This document shows positions 1-5,085 of a DNA stretch of 5,140 nt, in pieces. The stretch lies in assembly GCA_028717985.1 (NCBI GenBank), contig JAQUMS010000122.1:1-5140 (forward strand), in the 5' to 3' direction. The position numbers and the translations under genes are program-made. The notes under the pieces are model-generated. The model saw only the letters and a list, made by a program, of their open reading frames with translations. It was not told the DNA's origin and ran no database searches. This stretch comes from Candidatus Omnitrophota bacterium (GTDB lineage: Bacteria; Omnitrophota; Gorgyraeia; Gygaellales; Profunditerraquicolaceae). The number at the start of each line of letters is the position of its first letter. The first letter of the stretch is position 1.

Positions 1-181
1 TTAATTCCTGAGTCGTAATACCGTTGGGAAAACCGGGAAAATTTTCTATTGTCGGAGACAAAATAATCTGTCCTCCGGGGACCATTTTTTCCAGTACCAG
101 AGCCTTCAAACGGTATCTGCCCGCGTATAAAGCAGCGGTCAATCCCGCGGGGCCCGCACCGATAATAATTGTATCATACAT
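1..181 (-). CDS. trxB: Thioredoxin reductase, N-terminal part (cut by window edge)
   Basis: FAD- and NADPH-dependent flavoenzyme that reduces oxidised thioredoxin in the cytoplasm. Only the first 60 codons are visible; the gene runs off the left edge. The visible part begins MYDTIIIGAGPAGLTAALYA, with the dinucleotide-binding GxGxxG/A fingerprint at residues 8-13. It continues with GGQ at 36-38 and IENFPG at 45-50, both typical of the FAD domain of low-molecular-weight thioredoxin reductases. The redox CxxC and the NADPH domain would lie outside the window. The ATG at 181 has an AAAGG Shine-Dalgarno about 7 bases upstream and the Rossmann strand starts right after it, so the start is convincing. 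It lies downstream of the trxA-led operon but behind an intrinsic terminator, so it may be only partly co-transcribed. Other flavin oxidoreductases share the first motif, but GGQ plus IENFPG makes TrxB the best call. Confidence 0.92.
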   Translation of the reverse strand, partial: MYDTIIIGAGPAGLTAALYAGRYRLKALVLEKMVPGGQIILSPTIENFPGFPNGITTQEL

Positions 182-225
182 AGAGCAGCCTTTCATCATG
201 AAACACTATGCCTTATTTCATATGC

Positions 226-270
226 AAAAAAAATATCCGCAGAAAAATATTTTTCACGAATACGCGGATA
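226..270 (-). terminator. Rho-independent terminator after the Cys-rich gene
   Basis: On the minus strand a perfect 7-bp stem (TATCCGC at 270-264 pairing with GCGGATA at 240-234) encloses a second perfect palindrome, GAAAAATATTTTTC, at 255-242. The stem is followed at once by eight T residues (233-226). This is the standard intrinsic terminator layout. It sits 13 bases after the stop of the Cys-rich gene and 44 bases before the trxB start. It probably ends most transcripts of the upstream operon. I see no convincing -35/-10 pair between it and trxB, so partial read-through may supply trxB. Confidence 0.8.
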
Positions 271-282
271 CAAAATAAGCGT

Positions 283-483
283 TTATTCTTTGCTGGTATT
301 TATGAATTTTTCAACCGAACGGTCATACGTCTTTTCCGCCGCAGGAGAAAAAAAACATCCGGGAATCTGCATGTTCCGGCGGTGATAATCAACACATTCA
401 CAACACATCCCCTTGCGCCCGCATGAAGCGTAACTACACGAACAATTTTTTAAATTTTTCTTAAGGTTCGGGCAACCCGGCAT
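283..483 (-). CDS. Small Cys-rich protein, DUF6485-like
   Basis: A 66-residue protein of unknown function with eight cysteines (4, 14, 16, 21, 27, 28, 30, 43) and a His at 34. They are arranged as C-P-N near the start, then CSC, C, CCEC, and a later IPGCFF. From memory this matches small DUF6485 proteins, sometimes labelled 'cytosolic protein', which share the CPN...NCxCxYxxCxRKGxCCEC pattern, a YHRR segment and a TYDRSVEKFI tail. The Cys pattern suggests metal binding (zinc or a cluster), but this is inference. There is no signal peptide or membrane segment. The start is firm: an AAGGAG (496-491) lies 7 bases before the ATG and forms part of the last codons of def, whose stop is only 4 bases upstream, so the two genes are probably translationally coupled. 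A terminator follows. The gene is real with high confidence; the family name is moderately sure. Confidence 0.85.
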   Translation of the reverse strand: MPGCPNLKKNLKNCSCSYASCGRKGMCCECVDYHRRNMQIPGCFFSPAAEKTYDRSVEKFINTSKE

Positions 484-487
484 ATAC

Positions 488-1006
488 TTACTCCTTCGGA
501 TTTTCCATCCGGGTTTTACGGGAAGAAGGCGTGATTTTTTTCTTCAAAAGAATTTTTTTAAAAAAGGGTATGTAATCGACAATCAGCTTCCCTTCAAGAT
601 GGTCTATTTCATGCTGAAAAACACAGGCAAGCAGGTTTTGCACCTCAAGTTTCAAAGGCTTTCCGTTTTCATCTAAAGCTTCCACGAGTATTCTTTTGGA
701 ACGTTTAACCTTAACCGTCACACCGGGAACACTCAGACACCCTTCTTCAAAACTCTGGGTTCCCTCGCACGAGACAATACGGGGATTAATAAGCTTATAC
801 AAACCGTTCCCCGCGTCAATCACAATAAGGCATTCCTCAACGCCCACCTGAGGCGCAGCTAATCCTATGCCTTCAGAATCATACATAATCCGCGCCATTT
901 TACTAAGCAGCGAACGATGCGACTCCAGGATTTCTTTTACTTTTTTGGCTTTCCCGCGTAAAACAGGATCGCCTAACACCCTAATCTTTAATCCTATTTC
1001 GCTCAT
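488..1006 (-). CDS. def: Peptide deformylase
   Basis: Cytoplasmic metalloenzyme that removes the formyl group from the N-terminal formyl-Met of new proteins. All three family motifs are present, numbered from the ATG at 1006: GIGLAAPQVG at 46-55, EEGCLSVPG at 87-95 and QHEIDHLEG at 131-139. Cys90, His132 and His136 are the expected metal ligands and Glu133 the catalytic acid. The N-terminal IRVLGDPVLRxxA is also typical. At 172 residues the length is normal. A Lys/Arg-rich tail of about 25 residues follows the catalytic core. The start is uncertain: an in-frame TTG at 1018 would add four residues, and neither site has a clear Shine-Dalgarno. I prefer the ATG. It overlaps the end of panD by 26 bases, which suggests translation by reinitiation or coupling from panD. 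The gene ends 4 bases before the next gene, whose SD lies in the last def codons. Confidence 0.96.
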   Translation of the reverse strand: MSEIGLKIRVLGDPVLRGKAKKVKEILESHRSLLSKMARIMYDSEGIGLAAPQVGVEECLIVIDAGNGLYKLINPRIVSCEGTQSFEEGCLSVPGVTVKVKRSKRILVEALDENGKPLKLEVQNLLACVFQHEIDHLEGKLIVDYIPFFKKILLKKKITPSSRKTRMENPKE

Positions 1007-1331
1007 CAACTTTAACAATTTTTGGTTTCAGCAGACCCGCTTCTTTGTCGTCAATAACAGCGTAGGAAAGCACGATAATCTCATCGCCAACGCACGCGCT
1101 GCGGGCCGCCGGGCCGTTTAAACACATGACGCCTGAACGCTCTTTACCCGCTATAACATACGTTTCAAGCCTGCCCCCGGTATTCAAATTCAGCACTTCC
1201 ACCTTTTCTCCGGGCAAAAGATCTGCCTGTTCCATTAAATAGGCGTCAACGGTAATACTGCCTTCATAATAAAGATTCGCATCCGTCACCCTGCCTCTGT
1301 GAATCTTTGATTTCAACATTGTCCGTAACAT
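981..1331 (-). CDS. panD: Aspartate 1-decarboxylase (pyruvoyl enzyme)
   Basis: Makes beta-alanine from L-aspartate for pantothenate and hence coenzyme A. The 116-residue precursor begins MLRTMLKSKIHRGRVT and carries the self-processing site YYEGS. Gly24-Ser25 falls at exactly the numbering of the E. coli enzyme; cleavage there yields the beta chain and an alpha chain whose N-terminal Ser becomes the pyruvoyl group. Lys9, His11, Tyr22, Arg54, Tyr58 and Asn72-Gly73 are also at the E. coli positions. The C-terminus is slightly shorter than in E. coli, which is ordinary. The ATG at 1331 has an AAGGA (1342-1338) 6 bases upstream. It follows the DJ-1-like gene after a 53-base gap with no clear terminator, and def begins inside its last codons. 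Its product feeds CoA synthesis, which fits the phosphotransacetylase genes upstream. No PanM-like maturation factor is visible in the window. Confidence 0.97.
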   Translation of the reverse strand: MLRTMLKSKIHRGRVTDANLYYEGSITVDAYLMEQADLLPGEKVEVLNLNTGGRLETYVIAGKERSGVMCLNGPAARSACVGDEIIVLSYAVIDDKEAGLLKPKIVKVDERNRIKD

Positions 1332-1384
1332 AGAGTGTCCTTATCAGTAGTAAACAGCTTTGTGCTCTTGAAAAAAACGGTTTC

Positions 1385-1993
1385 TTAGTTATTGTTCAGG
1401 GCCTTTAGAATTTCCTCGCTGAAAGCCAATACGGAAAACGGCCCGTCAGCGGTAATAATACTTCCGTCCATCTCAACCTTTGTGCCGGTATATTTCGCTC
1501 CCCCGCTTTGCAGATCCGCGCCTTGAGTAGACCACACAGTGGCCCGCTTTCCCTTAAGGACACCGGCTCTGGCAAGAGTTACAGGCGCCAAACAAATCGC
1601 ACCAAGGATCTTGTTTTGCTCAATAGTTTCTTTCGCTAATTTATGAGCCACGGGATCATCCCAATATTCCATCGCGCCTTTTCCTCCGATAAAAATAACC
1701 GCGTCAAAATTAGCGGGGTCGATTTCCCCTATCAGCATATCCGGAACAGCTTCGCCTCCAAACATTCCCTGAGAAGGTTGACGGGACGAAGACGCGACAA
1801 AAACTTTTACACCGTTCTGCTCAAGAATATCCTGGGTTTGGAACAATTCTTCATCACGAAAATCCTTTGCCCCAATGATCAAAACAACTTTTTTTGCCGG
1901 TTTTTGATTTTGGGCATAGAGGGAAAAACTGCACGCGCTGGAAAAAAATAAACTCAAAACCGCACAAAAAACCGGAATAATTCTTTTTTTCAT
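1385..1993 (-). CDS. Exported DJ-1/PfpI-family protein
   Basis: A 202-residue protein with an N-terminal export signal and one DJ-1/PfpI (class I glutamine amidotransferase-like) domain. Residues 1-27 are MKKR followed by a hydrophobic run and a small-residue region ending SLYA, a likely signal peptidase I site. Cys21 in SSAC resembles a lipobox only weakly. The domain opens with KVVLIIGAKDFRDEEL (35-50); Glu48 or Glu49 would be the conserved acidic partner. It continues with VIFIGGKGAMEY (99-110) and the nucleophile elbow GAICLAP with Cys134. The residue after Cys is Leu, not the His of PfpI peptidases, so it is closer to DJ-1-like members. Substrate and activity are unknown; glyoxalase, deglycase, chaperone or hydrolase roles occur in the superfamily. 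The start at 1993 rests on a strong SD and the signal peptide; an in-frame GTG at 2017 would spoil both. The gene lies 27 bases after pta. Confidence 0.88.
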   Translation of the reverse strand: MKKRIIPVFCAVLSLFFSSACSFSLYAQNQKPAKKVVLIIGAKDFRDEELFQTQDILEQNGVKVFVASSSRQPSQGMFGGEAVPDMLIGEIDPANFDAVIFIGGKGAMEYWDDPVAHKLAKETIEQNKILGAICLAPVTLARAGVLKGKRATVWSTQGADLQSGGAKYTGTKVEMDGSIITADGPFSVLAFSEEILKALNNN

Positions 1994-1998
1994 ATCCG

Positions 1999-2006
1999 CC
2001 CCCCTT
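1999..2006 (-). promoter_or_regulatory. Ribosome binding site fixing the DJ-1-like start
   Basis: The minus-strand sequence AAGGGGGG lies 5 bases before the ATG at 1993. It is downstream of the alternative in-frame GTG at 2017, so it can serve only the ATG. This decides the start and leaves a clean signal peptide with MKKR at the N-terminus. Confidence 0.75.
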
Positions 2007-2020
2007 AATGCATGCACCAG

Positions 2021-2947
2021 TTACGCCCTGATCGCGGTAACCGCAACGCAATCCGCCACATCATCAGCAGAACACCCTCGGGACAAATCACTGCATGGTT
2101 TTTTAAATCCTAAAAGCAGAGGACCAAGAGCGCGGGCTTTAGCCAAACGTTCCACAATTTTATACCCGATATTCCCCGAGTTCAAATCCGGGAAGATAAG
2201 AACATTCGCCTTGCCGGCAACCGGGCTTTGCGGAAATTTAATCTGAGCGACTTCAGGAACCAATGCCGCGTCAACCTGGAATTCCCCGTCAATTAACAGA
2301 TCCGGAGCCATTTCCTTCACCAGCTTTAACGCTTCCAAAACTTTATCAATCATCTTGCCTTTGGCAGAACCATGGGTCGAATAGCTTAATAACGCGACGC
2401 GCGCAGGAATATCAAGGACTTTATTAATTAATTCCGCCGCTTTAATGGAAATACAGGCCAATTGCCGGGGATTAGGATCAGGAATAATTCCGCAATCAGC
2501 GAAGACAAATGTCCCGTTTTCGCCATACGCGCAATCGGGGACTGTCATAACAAAACAACTCGCGGCTATATTTAACGTTTCATCAATACCCACGCCGTAA
2601 ATCGCCGCACGGGCAACATCCGCCGTCGTATGGCTTGCCCCGGCAACAAAACCATCAAAACCGCCGTCCCGGGTCTTCATAGCGGCGTAATATAACGGAT
2701 CCTCAAAAAGCTTACGGACATCATCAAGCGAAGATCCTTTATTCTTACGCAATTCATAATACTCCTGAATATACCGCTCTTTATCCTCCCGCACCATCAT
2801 ATCGGGAGTAAGCAAAACAGCGGTAGCTATCTTTTCCCTCTCGATAATTTTAACCGCCTCAACAACTCTTTTATCATTATATTCCGGAAGAGCTATGGTT
2901 TTTTTCCGTTCTCCCGCGCGTTTACGGATAAATTGAATAGTATTCAT
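2021..2947 (-). CDS. pta: Phosphate acetyltransferase, catalytic protein
   Basis: Interconverts acetyl-CoA plus phosphate with acetyl-phosphate plus CoA in the cytoplasm. The 308-residue protein spans the whole PTA_PTB domain. Visible signatures are DGFVAGASHTTAD (98-110), VPDCAYGxxGTFVFADCG (136-153), LLSYSTHGSAKGK, DGEFQVDAALVPEVA, SPVAGKANVLIFPDLNSGNI and the terminal LSRGCSADD. Ser289, Arg290 and Asp296 match Ser309, Arg310 and Asp316 of the Methanosarcina thermophila enzyme. The length fits short, class I enzymes (about 325-335 residues), slightly under the norm. The start is either the ATG at 2947 or a GTG at 2950 that overlaps the upstream TAG; I take the ATG, 8 bases from the AAGGAG. 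The gene directly upstream encodes the matching N-terminal half of class II enzymes. No acetate kinase gene is in the window. A phosphobutyryltransferase is less likely given the close match to acetyl-specific enzymes. Confidence 0.95.
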   Translation of the reverse strand: MNTIQFIRKRAGERKKTIALPEYNDKRVVEAVKIIEREKIATAVLLTPDMMVREDKERYIQEYYELRKNKGSSLDDVRKLFEDPLYYAAMKTRDGGFDGFVAGASHTTADVARAAIYGVGIDETLNIAASCFVMTVPDCAYGENGTFVFADCGIIPDPNPRQLACISIKAAELINKVLDIPARVALLSYSTHGSAKGKMIDKVLEALKLVKEMAPDLLIDGEFQVDAALVPEVAQIKFPQSPVAGKANVLIFPDLNSGNIGYKIVERLAKARALGPLLLGFKKPCSDLSRGCSADDVADCVAVTAIRA

Positions 2948-2949
2948 CA

Positions 2950-4038
2950 CTAAATCTCCTTTATGATTTTATTTAAATCCACGTAATCTTTAACTAACTG
3001 AACGACTGTCTCTATCTTCACACTATCCTGAGGCCTGATTTTCACCGTTAAATCGTGCACCAGTGCAACAACTTTATACGTATCCTCTTGTGCCAGCAAT
3101 ACAGGCATGCCGGTTTTCTTGAGAATAGTAAGAATTGACTTCACCGGAGTTATCCCGCCGGTCAAAACGATTCCAGAAATTTTCAACCGTCCCTGATCAT
3201 GCTCCCGCCAACACCCAAGAGCGGCCATAATAATATCTTCCCTGTCCCCGGGAGTTATTAAAAGACTGTCATCGGATATATATTGGATCGCGTCGTGTGC
3301 CTCCATAGCGCCAACGATAATCCGGGAAATATAGTTTTCAAGGAAATCCTTACCGCACAAAAGCTCAAAATTCGCTTCATCCAGAATCTGGCGGATCGTA
3401 GGATACGAAAGGATAGGATTATACGGAATAACACCAAGCACGTCGATCCCTTTCCTGTTAAAACCTTTTCGCACCAAACGATTGATTTTATCGTATTTTT
3501 CCGGAAGGACTTTATTGATTATAACGCCTAAAACACGCACGCCTTGTTTTTCAAAGAGTTCTTTATTCAGGATAACTTCATCAATAGGCTTACCAATGCC
3601 CCCTGACGACACGATGACGACCTTTGAACCAAGAAGCCGGGCAACCGTGGCATTGGAAAAATCAAAAACCGAACCAACTCCCGCGTGCCCCGTGCCTTCA
3701 ATAACCACGATATCTTTACCCTTACAAACCCGTTTGTATGACTCTTTGATCTGTCGAGCAATGGTTGCCGGCCTCGGACGCATAATATAATTCTCGGTGA
3801 AACCGCGTTCCACAGCTATCGGGCTCATATCTTTAAGCCCGCAATGAACGCCGCAGGCTTCTTCTACCAGGACGGAATCCTCATCAATTTTGAGGCCTTC
3901 TTCTTCAAGATACCGCTGGCCGATCGGCTTTATAAATCCTATATTTTCAAATTGCCGCCGGAAATTAAAAATAAGCCCCAGAGAAACGGTTGTTTTTCCG
4001 TCATTCTGACTTGTAGCGGCAATAAAAACCTTCTTCAT
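2950..4038 (-). CDS. P-loop (BioD-like) plus DRTGG protein, stand-alone N-terminal half of class II phosphotransacetylase
   Basis: A 362-residue protein whose layout equals the non-catalytic N-terminal part of long Pta enzymes such as E. coli Pta (family COG0857). Residues 1 to about 210 form a BioD-like P-loop domain: a Walker A-type ATSQNDGKTT at 8-17, FIKPIGQ at 35-41, VVIEGTGHAG at 111-120 and VLGVIINK at 169-176. Residues about 215-330 form a DRTGG domain with TPGDREDIIMAA (262-273) and SGIVLTGGITP (288-298). In BioD the first Walker A position is Gly; here it is Ala8. The GKT is intact, whereas in E. coli Pta this loop is degenerate, so nucleotide binding is plausible here. In E. coli Pta this region is regulatory and structural; here it may be a partner of Pta, which is inference. 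The start overlaps the trxA stop by one base (TAATG), and pta begins two bases after its stop. A true dethiobiotin synthetase is unlikely because of the DRTGG domain and context. Confidence 0.9.
   Translation of the reverse strand: MKKVFIAATSQNDGKTTVSLGLIFNFRRQFENIGFIKPIGQRYLEEEGLKIDEDSVLVEEACGVHCGLKDMSPIAVERGFTENYIMRPRPATIARQIKESYKRVCKGKDIVVIEGTGHAGVGSVFDFSNATVARLLGSKVVIVSSGGIGKPIDEVILNKELFEKQGVRVLGVIINKVLPEKYDKINRLVRKGFNRKGIDVLGVIPYNPILSYPTIRQILDEANFELLCGKDFLENYISRIIVGAMEAHDAIQYISDDSLLITPGDREDIIMAALGCWREHDQGRLKISGIVLTGGITPVKSILTILKKTGMPVLLAQEDTYKVVALVHDLTVKIRPQDSVKIETVVQLVKDYVDLNKIIKEI
2956..2961 (-). promoter_or_regulatory. Ribosome binding site for pta inside the upstream gene
   Basis: The minus-strand sequence AAGGAG falls in the last codons of the P-loop/DRTGG gene. 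It is 8 bases from the ATG at 2947 and 5 bases from the GTG at 2950. Both spacings work, so the start is not fully settled. Its place inside the upstream coding region implies coupled translation of the two proteins. Confidence 0.7.
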
Positions 4039-4358
4039 TACAGATGCGCCTCTATTTTTTTCTTTAATTCAGCTTTATTCAATGCCCCGACCACCTGCTC
4101 GACAATCTGTCCTTTTTTAAAAAACATGAGCGTGGGGATCGACATTATTCCGTATTGGCTGGCAATTCTGGAATTTTCATCAACATCCACTTTCCCAACC
4201 TTGATTTTATCCGCGTATTCTTTAGCAACCTCTTCAATCAGAGGCGCTATCATCTTGCACGGACCACACCAGGTAGCCCAAAAATCAACTAATACGGGTT
4301 TGTCGGAATCAATAACTTCCTGCTTGAAATTACCATCAGTTAAGTGTATTACTGCCAT
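4038..4358 (-). CDS. trxA: Thioredoxin
   Basis: Small cytoplasmic dithiol protein that reduces disulfides in target proteins and is itself recycled by thioredoxin reductase. The 106 residues cover a complete thioredoxin fold. The active site is FWATWCGPCK, with redox Cys31 and Cys34, the buried Asp25 in the preceding strand, and cis-Pro75 in SIPT. KVDVDEN and the C-terminal VGALNKAELKKKI helix are also standard. The length matches E. coli TrxA (about 109). The start ATG at 4358 has no recognisable Shine-Dalgarno, which is unlike most other genes here, but the N-terminus aligns well with the family. It appears to be the first gene of the operon: a promoter candidate lies about 85 bases upstream. 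Its stop overlaps the next start by one base. Confidence 0.97.
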   Translation of the reverse strand: MAVIHLTDGNFKQEVIDSDKPVLVDFWATWCGPCKMIAPLIEEVAKEYADKIKVGKVDVDENSRIASQYGIMSIPTLMFFKKGQIVEQVVGALNKAELKKKIEAHL

Positions 4359-4443
4359 AGGTTTAATGTGGTTAAAGGGTTATTAAAGGTAGGCTGACTT
4401 TAAACGTATATAGAATAGCATAAACTGCAGTAATTGCAAGAAA

Positions 4444-4452
4444 ATTATAGCA
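4444..4452 (-). promoter_or_regulatory. Extended -10 promoter candidate for the trxA operon
   Basis: The minus strand reads TGCTATAAT, a perfect TATAAT hexamer with the TGn extension. Initiation would fall near 4437, giving an untranslated leader of about 78 bases before trxA. At spacings of 16-18 bases there is no good -35 match (GCTAAG, AGCTAA and GAGCTA), as is common for extended -10 promoters. The position where a -35 would sit is inside the CTTAG repeat cluster, so a regulator could act there; that part is inference. A weaker alternative, TTGCAA with TATTCT 16 bases on, lies a little closer to trxA. Confidence 0.5.
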
Positions 4453-4465
4453 CTGCTATTTAACG

Positions 4466-4525
4466 CTTAGCTCTTAGTCTTAGCTCTTTGATCTTAGAAA
4501 TTTACTTAGTTTTTACTAAGAGCTA
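4466..4525. repeat. CTTAG-rich direct and inverted repeats between the pilin gene and trxA
   Basis: Two 12-base direct repeats on the plus strand, CTTAGCTCTTAG (4466-4477) and CTTAGCTCTTTG (4479-4490), differ at one base and are one base apart. Further CTTAG copies begin at 4493 and 4505. An 11-base perfect inverted repeat pairs TAGCTCTTAGT (4468-4478) with ACTAAGAGCTA (4515-4525). A tighter hairpin, CTTAGT-TTTT-ACTAAG, sits at 4505-4520. Reading in the gene direction this hairpin lies 13 bases after the pilin stop and could slow or end transcription, but the stem is AT-rich and no U tract follows, so it is a poor intrinsic terminator. An operator, a dispersed repeat or slippage-grown sequence are alternatives. 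Confidence 0.6.
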
Positions 4526-4533
4526 CGAGCTAT

Positions 4534-5085
4534 TTACCAGCACGCGTATGTAGCGCAAAAATCCCACTGCAGAACCCAGTGATAATCACTCCCTCCCTGG
4601 AATTCTCCGGTAGCAAGATTGCCGTCATCAACATTGCTGTCTATTCCCTGCGCGGACACCCTGGGAATCGGGCATCCGCCGTTAGGCCCGGTATTAAAAC
4701 ATGAATCCTCAAATTCAACCGCGAGCTCATATTGCGCGCCGCGCCCCATCTGGGGATTAGTCGTAAAATAATACGTCCCTCTCCAGGGTGTGGCTCCGGT
4801 AAATTTATCCAGATACGGGCCATCCCATCCGGAAAAACTGCTTACATTACGCATAATATCAGAATTAATTACTCTCACCGCACTATCGCCGCCATGAGGC
4901 CAACTTCCGGTATCGGCATACAATGCATTAGCGGCTGATTTTATGGCTTTAAAATCTGTAATCGCTTTTGAAACTTTTGACTTTTCCACTGCCTTGAAGG
5001 CGTTTGGAGCAATAATAGCCGCTAAAACGCCTATAATAGCAATAACTACAATTAATTCAATTAACGTAAATGCTGTTTTCTTCAT
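4534..5085 (-). CDS. Type IV pilin-like / type II secretion pseudopilin (GspG-like)
   Basis: A 183-residue prepilin. The short leader MKKTA precedes FTLIELIVVIAIIGVLAAII, the hydrophobic assembly helix; Glu10 is the conserved Glu5 of the mature chain. A prepilin peptidase should cut between Ala5 and Phe6; Ala replaces the usual Gly at -1. The helix continues to about residue 55 (AITDFKAIKSAANALYADTG), and a GspG-like region follows: GWDGPYLDK (86-94) and TPWRGTYYF (99-107). The C-terminal part has four Cys (129, 138, 177, 182), which could form two disulfides, and an acidic D-S-N-V-D-D-G-N stretch (149-156) where GspG proteins often have a calcium site. It would sit in the inner membrane until assembled into a pilus or pseudopilus. 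The ATG has an AAGGAG 9 bases upstream. No secretion or pilus assembly genes are in view, so its exact system is open. It is separated from trxA by 175 bases and probably belongs to another unit. Confidence 0.9.
   Translation of the reverse strand: MKKTAFTLIELIVVIAIIGVLAAIIAPNAFKAVEKSKVSKAITDFKAIKSAANALYADTGSWPHGGDSAVRVINSDIMRNVSSFSGWDGPYLDKFTGATPWRGTYYFTTNPQMGRGAQYELAVEFEDSCFNTGPNGGCPIPRVSAQGIDSNVDDGNLATGEFQGGSDYHWVLQWDFCATYACW

Noticed and set aside
1332..1384. Seven-T run on the minus strand between the DJ-1-like gene and panD as a terminator.
   Set aside because: No GC-rich hairpin precedes it, and panD keeps a normal SD, so co-transcription is more likely.
2950..4038. Dethiobiotin synthetase (bioD).
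   Set aside because: Only the P-loop half resembles BioD. The C-terminal DRTGG domain and direct linkage to pta fit the phosphotransacetylase N-terminal family, and no biotin genes are present.
3844..4386. Plus-strand open frame of 180 codons.
   Set aside because: It lies antisense to trxA and the P-loop gene, both with strong family motifs, and its translation shows no recognisable domain.
4534..5085. Naming the pilin gspG or pilA outright.
   Set aside because: The middle region is GspG-like, but there are no secretion or pilus assembly neighbours and the four-Cys C-terminus is not standard, so no symbol is given.
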